This document shows, piece after piece, positions 1 to 11,700 of a stretch of 28,581 nucleotides of DNA; positions within the stretch are counted from its first letter, which is position 1; each line of letters starts with the position of its first letter. Position numbers and translations under genes: made by a program. Origin of the DNA: Irineochytrium annulatum (Eukaryota > Chytridiomycota > Chytridiomycetes > Chytridiales > Chytridiaceae). The stretch lies in contig JADGJL010000258.1 in NCBI GenBank assembly GCA_027600665.1, positions 1-28,581 of the forward strand. The letters run 5' to 3'. Below the pieces are notes generated by a model. That model saw only the letters and a program-made list of their open reading frames with translations, did no database searches and was not told the DNA's origin.

Positions 1-27
1 CCATCAACGATACCGGTCTGCCCGCAG
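1..27. repeat. 27-bp direct repeat, copy 1
   Basis: These 27 bases, starting CCATCAACGATACC and ending CCCGCAG, recur exactly at 87-113. Copy 1 is followed at once by GTGAGC, which looks like a splice donor; copy 2 is followed by CATCCC. Read in one frame the unit gives Ile-Asn-Asp-Thr-Gly-Leu-Pro-Ala, so it may be the end of an exon of a gene lying left of the window. The window edge hides whether more copies exist. Confidence 0.85.
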
Positions 28-86
28 GTGAGCGCATGAAGTTTACTTCGTATAACTGTTTATTAACAATAAACGTATCATCTTCT

Positions 87-113
87 CCATCAACGATACC
101 GGTCTGCCCGCAG
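87..113. repeat. 27-bp direct repeat, copy 2
   Basis: Exact second copy of the unit at 1-27, offset by 86 bp. The 59 bp between the copies contain AATAAA at 68-73, and another AATAAA lies just past this copy at 120-125. The pair of polyadenylation-like motifs supports reading this edge as the 3' end of a plus-strand gene entering from the left. That reading is inference. Confidence 0.85.
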
Positions 114-1805
114 CATCCCAATAAAATGCGACGCAACTACTAACTTCGCATGCACAACAGAGTTGCCTTGGTGATCTTTAAGTTTTTAATAACCAGTAAT
201 GTCCAAGGCCACAACGTAGTTTTTGTCAATCGCTTCAGCGCGTTTTGTATACCTCATCCTTTTTGGCAAAAGTTCGCCAACGACATGTTCGGGGACGCGC
301 GGGCACGAGACGCGACTGTTGTTCAGAACGAGGCAGTGACGGGCAAGGCTGAGGCTGCCCCGAGGGTAAGCGAAGCCGGATGGAGAGAAGTTGTAAGAAC
401 GCATAATTTATGATTTTATGCTTGTAAATAGCACCAGTACTTGTTGTGTGCGTCAATCGGGCAATCCCGGAACTGTGACACATCCAAATTCGGACGATCG
501 AGGCCGGAGTCTGGGGACTTGTCGCTCAACAGGATCACGGCTGCTGACCACGGTTGACGTATGGACTGCAGTTAGACAGGCGGTTGTGGTAGGGGACGTC
601 AAACGGGTGACGTTCATCATCTCGACCCACCGTCTCCCCTGGCTTCGGTCATCTATTCCTCTACAAATCCTTTATTGTTGGAACGGCTTCGGAAGCCCTT
701 CCTTAGGTCCATTGTGTGTGTGTGTGTGGTCTTCTCTATGCGTTTGCATAAACATGCTTTCAGCTGCAGCTCCGGATCTTTTGATAGTGTCGGTGACTGG
801 GACCTGCCTCAATGTTTTCGACGAACTACCTCCTTGTGCCGTTTCTTGTGCTCTTCATTGGCGGGTTGCTTCTAGTACGCGCCGCGATTATCCCCCTCGG
901 CTTCCCTTCGTTTATTTGGCCGGCGCAGCCACTTGCCGGCCGCTTGCTGACCGTCCTCGAAACCAACGGTATCCCCACTACCTGCGACCAAGCGCTATCG
1001 CGCGCCATCCACACCCTCGCCCGATCCTCGGAACGGCTTACACGTCGCCCTCCCTCGAGCAGGTGCGCCGTCATGGTCGGTCGGATGCAGTCGGTGGCAG
1101 CGGGGCGGGAGGGTGCAGCGGTGGTAATTTAGGGGCGGCAAGGGAAGGTGGTGATGCACTTGCTGGAGTGGAAGCAGTGTGACAGCGTCAGTGTCCGAGG
1201 GGGTAGACATGTTCGACGTGCTCTACGAAGGCGACCAGGTGAAGAGGCGCCCGGCCTCCTTTGATATGGTCATCGTCGCGTCTATACAACCCCACGTTTA
1301 TACTTACCCACGTTCTCTTATTGTTGCCTTTTATTGTTCTGTGCAGTGCGACGAGGTACGGGTACCGGCGTGCGTGGAGGGGAACCGGATGTATGGTGCA
1401 CGTCGGTTGTACAGCAACGTCACAGTGAACGTAAATTTTCTGCAATTTATACTGAAATCGCGTAAGTTCAAGTGTAATCCATGCTAAATCTATGTGAAGT
1501 TCATGAAAATTTTCCGTGAACTCACAATGCGTCGAAATTCACAAACATCTTATAGCTTGTCTTTGACGTGAATTTAGTGAAAAAAAAAGGAAAATACAAC
1601 GAGGATTCGACGGGAATTTAACGTGATTGGCCTTAAATCTACGAGAATCTCACGATGTCACGTAAATCTTACGCGCATTCAAACTGCTAAAGAGATGTGT
1701 AGCGAACTGAAAATCGTGTCAGTGGCGTCAGTTGAAGATTTACGTCTGTGATTTCCGGCTGATCCGCCACCAGCACAGGGACGACGCGTCGCGGCCATTA
1801 CGTCG
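114..1805. other. Unassigned 5' flank; possible short ORF at 812-1132
   Basis: I recognise no gene here. The best candidate is a plus-strand ORF at 812-1132 (106 codons) starting MFSTNYLLVPFLVLFIGG. It has one strong hydrophobic segment near residues 6-28 and then a GC-rich, protein-like stretch, but no family I know. A second protein-like segment lies at 1203-1240 (MFDVLYEGDQ) and is followed by GTGAAG, so the two could be exons of one small gene or missing 5' exons of the IQCH-like gene downstream. I could not join them convincingly. A (TG)8 microsatellite lies at 713-728. Confidence 0.3.
1421..1675. repeat. AT-rich cluster of degenerate palindromic motifs
   Basis: Short related near-palindromes recur about every 15-50 bases: CCGTGAACTCAC near 1514, GTCGAAATTCAC near 1531, GACGTGAATTTAGTGA near 1565, GACGGGAATTTAACGTGA near 1609, TACGAGAATCTCACG near 1640 and CACGTAAATCTTACG near 1660. 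A rough consensus is ACGTGAATTTCACG. The stretch is more AT-rich than its surroundings and has no long ORF. It could be a decayed minisatellite, an array of binding sites upstream of the IQCH-like gene, or chance in AT-rich DNA. Confidence 0.4.
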
Positions 1806-4800
1806 ATGAAGCCCACGAGGAGCTCGGGGGTTGACGCCGTCATTCTGCCCGAGATCACGGGCTCACCGCGTAAAACAAGGGAGAAGTGGGCGCCGTCGAC
1901 CCTCACATCCCCGGCCGTACCGTTCCCAACAAAGTCCAGCGAGGCTTCGAAAGTGCAACGAGCTTTCGGCTTCTCTGTGAAAGAGTCCAGGGAGCTCGAT
2001 GCCGTCATGATCCCAAAGAACTACCACGAGGACCCCGAAAAACGCGTGATCTTGCGTCCGCAGCCGTCGGCGCGGCTGGCTGATGCGCTGCCGAGCTTTC
2101 CTCTTGCAAACGACAAGGACGAGGACGACGCACGGCCGAAGACGCGTGGGGGCGCGGCCGATTTTGTCGAACTGGACAAAGCACGTCGGGAAGGGGAAGT
2201 GGAGAGACGGGTAAGATATACAACAAAGCTCAAATGTGTAACGCGTCTTCTCATAGGCCTTGGAACGAGCTCGAACGGTCGGGGAGAGCATACTGCGGAA
2301 GAGGAGGGACGAGACCATGACGTTTGTTCTCGGTGTCCGGCCGGCAACGTCTCATATTCACAAGGCGACCCCGATGATTACCGACCTTCATCAGGAGCAT
2401 GCCTGCAAGCAACCGCAGACAGGGGACCTCCGCACGTACCGACTGAGCTCTCCTATAGAGACCGCGATGCCACTTTTGGCCGACGGGAAAACTTGGCAAG
2501 ATATACGAGCCTTGCCAGCTGAGGGTGTGAAGAAAGTAAGGATGTCTCGAACGCTGTTGTTGCTGTCCGGCTAAACTTGCAATGTACCAGGGCATAAACA
2601 CGCTGATTGAGCGAGGGTTCGTGCCTCCCTCGATGGACGTCACCGAGCTGTTAAGGCCCTCCAAGTTTTTTAAACAAAACCGGGCGATGCTGCATTACTT
2701 CGACGGCTTCGATGGCTTTAAAGATAGTGAGGAAGTCTGGAATGCAAAGCCATGGCGAATGGTGATGGAACGCGTAACGTCGCCGGGGCCAGACTATAAA
2801 AAGGGGGAAAAGAGGAAAAAGGAGCAAAGGAATTGGAAAGCCGCTGACTGGGTAATTTGTTAATTTCGTAACACAGCTGTTGTATTGCTTACACAACGCA
2901 GTTCGAGGAGAAATCGCGATTGCTCCATAAAACAGAAATTCCTACTTTGCCGCCGGAACATGTTCACTATCACTTTGTCCTCCCGCCTGTACCCGCACCC
3001 AAACCGCACCGTCGCTGCCCTCCGCCATCAGCCGAGACCGAACGGGGCAACCTGCTTCTAGCTGACCCTTACACCCTCGTCATTAGCCATGGCCACCTGT
3101 TAAAGTCCCCGACCTACGACTCTATCCTCATAAAAATCACGCCTCACTTCCATGGCCAGCTTCGTTTTCTCATCCTGAAGCTCGAGAACTTTTTGAGCGG
3201 CTTCAACGTCCCGTGGGCCGAGATCCGATGTGATCCGCTGATCGCCGCCGCGACGATGGTCCCGTTCATGAATATGACGGCGATGGACCTTCTGGAGCAG
3301 ACGGTCTCAAATGCCAAGGACGTGATGCGCGTAATCCGGCAGCCGGGGAGGCGCTTGCACGCCGCCGGCGTGGATACGAGGCTCGCGGCCGCCACAATCA
3401 TTCAAGCCGCATACAGGCGGCATAAGAGTCGATTCAGGTTCCAATTCTTCTTGCGCTGTCAGACCGCCGGGAGAGTGTTCTTGAAGTGGTGGCGGTATCG
3501 CATGGCGAGGCGGAAGCTGACGGCGTCGATGGCGTACCGATTTGAAAACGTTCACGTGAAGCGTTTTCACAGGCTGATGGGCGTCATAAGGAGGGACTGG
3601 TCTCAAATACAGGCGCGGAAAAGACTGATGATACTCGTCGGCCCTAAGTTTGGCGAGATCGTGGATATGGAGATCCTTGCCGGGAAGTTGATCGTTTTGC
3701 TTGATCCTCAAGTCGAATGCGTTTTGATCCTCAAGCATACTACGGACGAAATGATGGACTACTTGCAACGGAAACTCGGTTTTTTTTTTTTTTACTCCTT
3801 TTTTTTCTTTCCGTCGTGCTTATCGGTCGCTTAGATGCAGGATTCCCTGATCAAAACCCGTTAACAACCGGACGCCTTCACGTCATCGTACCGGAGTGCT
3901 CACGCTTCTTCAAAACACTTACGAGTCTCCCGCTTCAGCTAATTGTCAGCAAGCGCGCCATTGCAAAAATTAGGGAACTTATTCGACAGAAAGTAGCCAT
4001 GCTGGTTTGCGACGCTGTGACTGAGGCTGAAATCACGTTGAGCTCGGTACCAAAAATGTAGTCCTGGCATCAGCTGAATCTTCTTAGCTTCTTGATGTAC
4101 CAATCCTTGGATGTATGCCGGTGGCGTATCGTCGGCTAAATACTCGAGACAAAGCGAGGATGTTTATGAAAGAGGCGGGTCTCGAAGTCGCGCCAGGTCT
4201 GAAGTTCATCAAGATGTCATTCATTACCCTTACACCTAGAACAGCTTTAAAATCGGCTGGTGATGAAAGTGACCTTGCACTTTTTCTCGCAAAATGCTCG
4301 ATTACCTATCCAAACGTTCCCCGTTGGAACCTTTACCGCACCCGAGGCTGCGGCCGGACCGATTTCTATCCTCAGGACGACTTCCCGGACGCCTATATTG
4401 AGGCCAGTCGTATCCCGTTCAAGGGTCACACGCCGGCAGCCATGACCGTCACCGACGAGTCCGAAGAAAACTTCCCTGTGTCCGCGACCGTCGTCGTGAT
4501 GACGGACACCAAGACGACTTTGGACTTCAGTGCGAAAGAGTACCACGACCCATCGGAGAAGTTCAATTACAGCCCACTGCCGATCATGCCCGAGGCGAAG
4601 AACTCGGTAGGGGTGGGCAAATCCGCGCTGGCGGTTTTCCGGACCACCGTGATGCAGCTCGCCAAGCTTCGACGGAACATCCGCGCTCACCTACGGCCCC
4701 GTAGGGAGATGCCCGTTGACGACTTCATCGAGCACTGGTGCAATGAGAAGAATGTTAATGCTGGCGGGTTGATTCAGGGAGTGCCGTGTTTGGACGGGTG

Positions 4801-7598
4801 TAAGGTTCGAAGGATTGAGGTCGGCGTCTTTGTCGACCCGAGGGGGAAGTGGGCCATGATCGCGTCGTGCGAGTCAATATTGAGCAAGGAGTATTATCAG
4901 GTCGCGACACTGGTACCAATGCGGAGTATGAAAGATAGGGCGCTTGAGGAAATTATGGGAAAGCTGTGCTGGCTGTGTGTCGGGAAGGGGGTGGTCGGCT
5001 ACTTAACGCTCCAGATGCTGACGTGGGAAGAGGAGCAAACGGTAACTGCATCGAATTGTCTAATTGGAACTCACTAGTAACTAATAACAGGGCTGGGAGC
5101 GCTTTTGGTTCACGAACCTTTTCCCGTTCCTTTCACCTAACATTCTTCGCGCCTGTTCGGTTTCGGTCTCGACGGGATGCGTGGTGGACCCAAAACACGG
5201 GACTCTTTCCTTCAGCTGGGCGGACGTGCCCATGCATCTCCGCAAGACGCACCTTGCGCGATTTGCGGACACGACGAAAATGAAAAAACATTTCACGCTC
5301 GGATTAATGGAGGCGCTCGGAGACTCGAGCCAGCGCTGCGCCGTCTTCGTGGACTCAATGGAGCATTCCGAGGTCTTCCGGCTGACTTGGAGAGGTTTTT
5401 GCGTGCAAGCGAAGAACCACGGTGTTCTATACGATAGCAAGGTGGCATTTGTTGTAACCCTGTGCTTTGCTGATTGTGCTAGATTCGATTTGGAACATAT
5501 CTACCGCGCACTGATGTTGAAAGGTGTGCATTCTCCATGCCCCTAGTGTGAGTGTTTCCGTATCCGTATAATCTCTTACGCTGCAATTAGTTCGATCGGT
5601 CCTGACCATCAAACATCGCTTGAGTTATGCCTTCGAGATATAGCTGTCTGCTACCGCCGGTTGAAACATTACGATCTTCCCGATGTGATTTCTAACGTCG
5701 AGGTCAGTGCACAAGCCGTTATCATATACTTACATAATTGAGAAAAGGCAGTCGCTGTCTTGATATTAAAGGAATGGCGACGAGTATTTGTCCTAGATGC
5801 AAACAAAGAAGATGACGCCGACGACTGGGACAGTAGCGAAGACCACCATTCATTCCCTCCTATTGGGACCCCTGACCTCCGGTCGATCAATGACTTGTTC
5901 AACGACACCTCAAATCGGGCCCCAGGTCTTGACGAGTGGTATATGAGTCAGAACAATGCCGAGCCCGTCTACGCCATTCGGCAGTCGGAGCAAGATACCA
6001 TGACGTACGACCCGCTTGACTTTCAAACCCAAATCCCGACGCCGTTTTCGGCCGGTGCCGAGATTCTACGCATCGCCCCGTCGGGCTTCTCGCAGCCTCG
6101 CGAGACCGGCAGGCGCTTGCAGCGGAAGGGGTCGGCACACGCCATATCAGACTGGGAAGTTAACAAGGCAGATCAGCGATTGTTGGGTACTAAGGAGGAA
6201 GGGGTGGGGTTGGTGTCTCTCGGATCGATCCAGACCATGAACCCCATGAAGGCGAGTCGATCAACCGACGGCTTGATGGTTGTGGACAGGATTTCGGGGG
6301 GCAGCGTCGCGAGTGCGACTTCAATGGACCGTTTGGGCGACCCGATGGCGGTGTCGCACCGTAACCTGAGCAAGAGCAGCACAATGCTTGACAAATCACC
6401 CTCCAAACACGCTGGCGTCACGGACGCATATCATACAATGGGGTTGCAAATGAAGTTACGGCAGGAACAAAGAACGGATGACGATCGAAGGGCCAACGAC
6501 GCCACACAGCGGTACGTATTCAAGCCGAATGACGGACCCGACGAAGACGCCATGACGGGTTCGCAGGAATCCTTGCATGGCGATCCTCAACTGAGCCATA
6601 TCGATGACCCCACGAATCGTAAATTGGTGATATACTCGCGGTCACAGCATCACCCTATCAAGCTCTCGGAGCAAGACGCTGCCGAGTACGGGACCAGAGA
6701 CCTTGAAGAGGTTTTGTCAGACTACATCGTCATCCCAGAATCCACAACGCGACCCACAACGCCCGTCTCCGAATTTATCGTCAACCTCGATCGTGCCGAG
6801 ACGGAGCGTCGCTACATGGAGGAGGAATCCAGAAAGGCGCACGTCAGCGCCCTCACCGTCAAACTATTAAGCGAGGGTGTCCCGTCCGACTTCTACGCGG
6901 CGCGAGATCCGACATTCAGGAATCCCACCTTGTATGCGCCTTACCGCGGATCGGAGCGGCACCTGCGGGCCGGCCAGTTGCATCCGGACGATCTTCCACG
7001 GGCCGTCGAAGTGTTGGAGAGGATGGAGAAGGAGCTGGAGCAGAGCGGAGGCGACCGCTTGCAGACCGCGCCGGCGAAGCGAAAGCCGACGACCAGTCGC
7101 CGAGATGAAGCGGCACCGGTCAGCAACCGCAACGCGCTCTCAGCCGCGCCTCAGAATGCGCGCCAGCGGCAGGGTTCGAACGTTGAGGCCATGCTGGCGA
7201 AAATGGACCGCTTCACGACGCGAGCCAACGTGACGGCCGAGGCGATGGATAAACAATACGAGGTGAACAAGGCAAAGCTTGCAATAATGAAGGAGGAAAA
7301 GGCCCGGGCAAAGCGGGAGGCGGCCTTACCCCCACCACCACCTGAGCTTCGTACAGATCTCCTATCGCCGGGCGGCGCTGAAGCGATGATGCGGGAAATT
7401 CCGACGGCGAGGGTGAAGCACATGATTGGCGAGTTGCTTGCCAGCGTTTCCAGCGAGGTGCTTGAGGAGCAGGCGGAAAAGGAAGGGGAATCTAAGAGCC
7501 AACGGGCCACGCCCGCTTGGAGGAAGGTTAGAGCGAACGTGAAGGCCAGGCGTAGGAAGTCGTCGGTGGTGGCAAGGCCCACTGACAGCGCGAAGTAA
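1806..7598 (+). CDS. IQCH: IQCH-like protein with long C-terminal extension (10 exons)
   Basis: Exons: 1806-2210, 2257-2535, 2591-2851, 2902-3778, 3835-4046, 4088-5041, 5091-5441, 5483-5523, 5591-5702, 5748-7598; all junctions keep frame, giving about 1780 residues. An IQ motif (IIQAAYRRHKSR, about residue 480), the expected calmodulin-binding site, follows LAAAT. The middle matches my memory of animal IQCH in order: GRLHVIVPE, LLDVPILG, EAGLEVAPG, GKGVVGYLTLQMLTW, then RGFCVQAKNHGVLYD and a helical end with LELCLRDIAVCYRRL. Animal IQCH is linked to sperm and flagellum function, so an axonemal role is inferred. The start at 1806 is the first ATG of an ORF open from 1752; upstream exons are possible. 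The last exon adds about 616 residues, acidic at first, then low-complexity, with a Lys/Glu-rich helical part near the end. It belongs to the gene only if the AG at 5746-5747 is the acceptor; the CAG four bases later ends the protein at 5763. Confidence 0.8.
3779..3834 (+). other. IQCH-like intron with homopolymer T tract
   Basis: The 56-nt intron 4 begins GTTTTT, an unusual donor. It carries long T runs broken only by ACTCC and C, and ends in TTAG. Frame requires it: the upstream exon ends in phase 1 at 3778 and the downstream exon resumes at 3835 with two bases, giving Asp. Length errors in the T run would not change the protein, because the run is intronic. Confidence 0.65.
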
Positions 7599-8789
7599 TG
7601 ATTGCAAACCACCCTGTAATATACATATCATTTTAATAATTTAAATCGGCTTTCCCTTTTTATCCGTTCGTTCCCTTCGTCAACTTCTGAAACATATCCA
7701 GTATGTGGGGGAATGCAGACTCACAACGTGTGAAAAAGGTCACATGGTGGGCATGGAAATTCAGTATGAACGAGTAAACAGAAATGAAAGGGAAAAGGAA
7801 TGTTAAGAAATGTGAAGACATGGCATTGTAATATCAACGATTGAACAGCAACGCTTTGCCTAATTTCAAACGGCATTGGCGCGATTGTGCACAGGAGGAG
7901 GGTCATGTTCGTGAGCCCACATGGGAAGCCGGGTCGCCGGAGGGCATATTGCGTTCAAAATAGGTCGAAGAGGTAGCGTTATCGCTGATGACTTCTTTCC
8001 ATCTCACGATGCAGCCCAAAAAGACCCTGTCCTCACGAAGCTCGTCGATCAGAACCCCTGGAATTCATCCGTTTAGCAGGAACTTCCTAGTTTCTTCGAC
8101 CCCTTCTGCCATTTAGTGTTAAGCGCTTTCTTCGTCAACTTGTCAATACTGCGAGAGAACGTGATACGTATGCGACATTGCGAACATACATGAAGCGCAA
8201 TATATAACACAGCGTTCGCTTAGCTAGATAGCTAGGGAAGGAAGTTTCTAAGCAATGAAAGAAGAAATCCACGTGCAGTAATTTGTCCCGTCCCTGCTGA
8301 CCTGCCCCGCCCATACTGAAGATAGCTGACGCCCGACGCGCACGGCAGAGCTGAAGGAATGCGCGTTAGGGACGAGTTCAGAACACCGGGGCACCTTCCG
8401 ACTCCATTCGTAGCATGTGTTTAGGACCACGAAACCGCCCAAAGCAACCTTCTGCGCGCCAAGCGAGGCGGAGGCCGTGTCGAACTTTTATGATGGCGCC
8501 CGGCGAAGAGTGTCGCTGGCAAGGTTGGAGAAGAACGGCGCGGCTTGGTTCACCACAATGGGAAGGGTGATCTGCCGACCGCGGCGCTTCGATAGGACAT
8601 CACTTCAAATGTTGCGTGTATAATATCATGATTTCATTTTTATGCTACAGTATAACAGGAGACATCTGCGCCGGTAACGCGCGCTTTACGCAGGCAGGGG
8701 ATATTCCGCCGATCGTCATCGTCGCTTCATTTACTGTTTTGAGAAAGATCATGGTCAGACTGATTCTTTAGCTGTGAACAACACTCAAA
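7599..8789. other. Convergent intergenic spacer
   Basis: This stretch lies between the 3' ends of the IQCH-like gene (+) and the RasGAP gene (-). It holds only short unconvincing ORFs; the longest, at 8417-8623 (+), has no start context or family that I recognise. AT-rich stretches just after 7598 (TTTTAATAATTTAAAT) and around 8617-8645 fit two 3' untranslated ends. I saw no tRNA, repeat or mobile element. Confidence 0.5.
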
Positions 8790-11700
8790 TCACCTCTTCA
8801 ACAAGCCCTTGAATCCCAGGTTGAACTTAACCAGTTTGGCTAGCAGCATCCCACTCGATTTACCCACAGTCCCCCCCTTTTCCTCATTCTTCGGGCTATA
8901 TTGGGAGCTCTCAACCAGCCTCTTCATCTCGAAGAAGTTCGCCAGCACGCCTTCGCTCTCCCTCGGCCCAAGCGTCGCGATCCTACCCTCGAGATCCTTC
9001 TCAATCAGCTCCATCGACCGCCCGAGGTGGGTAAGGAGCGTGCCAACGTCCGCCAGATCCTCGGAGCGTGATCGGCGGATCTGCTGAGTGGACGAACCGA
9101 GGCGGGACGTCGTTGATGTCGATCGCGGGAACTGGCGCGATGATGATTTTAGGTTGACGGTGCTTGCGCTGTTGTGGTGCATGTCATCGGAAGGAGCATC
9201 GAAGGCAAGATGGTTGAGGGACGGCATGGAAGTTGAGAGACCGGGGCGGAGGTTGGAGGTCGAGAAAGCATGCCGATGAGTCGGCCTGAATGGGGCCGCG
9301 TCGATGGCCTGAGCCGAGCTTAACTCCTCGTTGCTGCCGTCCTCGGACTATCAAGTACGTTAGAGTGCGGAATGGTGAGTTGTAACCACCTGAGTGTCTG
9401 GGTCCTGCGCAGCAAAATTGAGGAACTCTTTGATGTTAGCTCGATTCTCGTTCAAGAACGAGTTCATAGGCGTAAGGTAGGCCTCCTTCGCCCCGAACTC
9501 GATATCGTTGCATAGAGCTGTGAGGACTTTGACGGACAACACCAAGCCCCGCCTCATCTGCGGAGTCAGTTTGGTGTCGATGATACCAAACACATCCGGA
9601 GCCGTCACCGCTATTTCAATGCATTTTAGTTTTACGATATAAATTGCACTCCAGTCAAACCTGGTAGCAGCAGCCTTAAGAAAAGGAATGATCCAAGAAG
9701 TTTCTCTGAAACGCTGAGATTGCCAGTGGTCCTCCCGACCAGCCCCACCGCGCTTGTACTCGACACGCTCGTCCTCATCCCGATAAACGTTAAAGGGGTC
9801 AAGCTCGACCTCCTATTCTCGCTTGCCACCGGCACATCGGACGGATCGAGCCCAGCAGGCGTCCTGCCGAGGGATGAAGTGCTGTGAGTTACGTCCGGTG
9901 ACGTCCCGAGGGCGACGTCGTTTAGAAGGTACGCGGGCGTGCACGAGGGCGGCTGGACCGAGATATTGGGCGGCGTGTTACCGTCCGGTATAGGCGCTAA
10001 TGGTTGGTCTGTCAACGCGTCTGTTGTTGGGGGCGAGAAAAGGTTTGGTTGTAGAACGGAGTGGCGATGAGATCCCCGCGCGTGGCCGTGGTGATGCGGG
10101 CACGTGTGGGCGTGATTGGAGTTGCGGTGTGACGTCGGAGAGGTCACGTCGTGGCCGGCGGAACCGACGGTATCGTTTTCCGAGATAGCGTCCTTCGCAG
10201 CCATGGGCCACGAAGTCGGAACGTACTTGCCCTCGCCGCGGCCGGTGCTGATGCGCCTCGTCGGTACGGTTGACGTTGAGTAAGCTTCGGACTTCGCGAG
10301 CGGTACCAATTGACCATCTCCGTTTTGTGAACCGCCCGCGATAATCGTGCTGCTCTTGCTTTTGTGGAGACCCGACGGCTCCATGGCTTCCCTCTTCCCC
10401 TTTCTCCGTGCAAACAGGCGAAGCAGCGGGTTGCCCTCGGCGTTTAAGGAGCCCTTTGAGCTCGAGAGACTCTCGTTCGAAGCCACGGGTGTCCGCTGGT
10501 TGCTAATCGGCGCGACTGCGAGTGGGGATGGGGACGCCCCCGCAGGTGGAGTAGCGGTGTTGCCCAGCCCGGCGAACTGGCAGTTGCTCCCACTGCGACA
10601 TCGGAGAGAAAGCGGTCGAGGTGTAGGCGTGATAAGGGAGGAGGAAACGGACCGGCCGCGGTTTCGGAGAAATTGGGGCTCTGAGCCAGTTACGGGCGGG
10701 GTAGGAGGTGCATTAGTAGACGGCCAAGCATTTGCGGCGGCATTGGAGGGGCCAGTGTTCGAGCGCTTGGGGATTTCTGATGTTGTCGTCGCTTCGTCGT
10801 TGCTTGCCGAAAAGGCGGAGGCCGATGTCCGGACTGAGCGGTTTCTCGCGGAGTGCGTGGTCGAGTGTGAGAAGCGGCCGTGGGATTCAGATCCGATCGC
10901 AAAAAAGCTACATCACGCAGGTTAGATGAGACTTCACGAACGTTGATAAGTCACCTGTTAATGTCTCCTCCATTCCCATCGTAATGGCAGCTACACGTGT
11001 ATGTCTCCTCCCCCGCGTCCTTCTCCGCCGATGTTGACCGTGACCTCCAGCCTCCCCCGGTTTCCCCAATCACGGCTTCTCCATGCTCTACTCTTCTCTC
11101 AATGACGCTCGTGTGTACTCCCGCTTCCTGTGCCGCCGTCACCTCGTCGATCAACGACTTCATGAAGCTGCACAGCCGCCTCAGCGACGCAGGCAGCGTG
11201 TTGCGCGCGTCCACGACAGAAGACAGAAGCTCAGTACACAGCCGCGCCAGATTCTCCGTCTGGGCTTGCAAGAGAGCGGGATCGGGAACCTTTGCTGGGT
11301 CGAGTTCGCACTTATCCAGAAGGTCCGTAATCTGACGAATCGGCGGGGCGAGCGTCCGAGAAAGAAAGCCCATGCCCTCATGGCGAGCAAAAGCGCCGAA
11401 GAGCATAGCAGCCATATTGTTGTCGCGAATAATATCGCTCACATCCCGCCCTTTTCTCACTAGTATGCGCGAAACCAACGCTCTATCAGCTTTTGCACGC
11501 GTTTGGAATAGAACTTACAGTGCTGAGCGATCTTGGCCCGCAAGACGCGCTTTAGGAACCGCTCATTCAGGTTTCCCCTTTGCCTTCCCAACAAGGACAG
11601 AACGCCCTTCGACATGGCCGCCGCCTCGTCCCCAACAAAAGGCGCCTGGCAGACCATGGCCAGGAGGTTGCAGTTGTTGGCCAAGAGCGTGTTTGATATC

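Noticed and set aside
6877..7233. Plus-strand Arg/Ser-rich ORF
   Set aside because: It lies in another frame of the IQCH extension; the Arg richness is a frame-shift effect of GC-rich codons.
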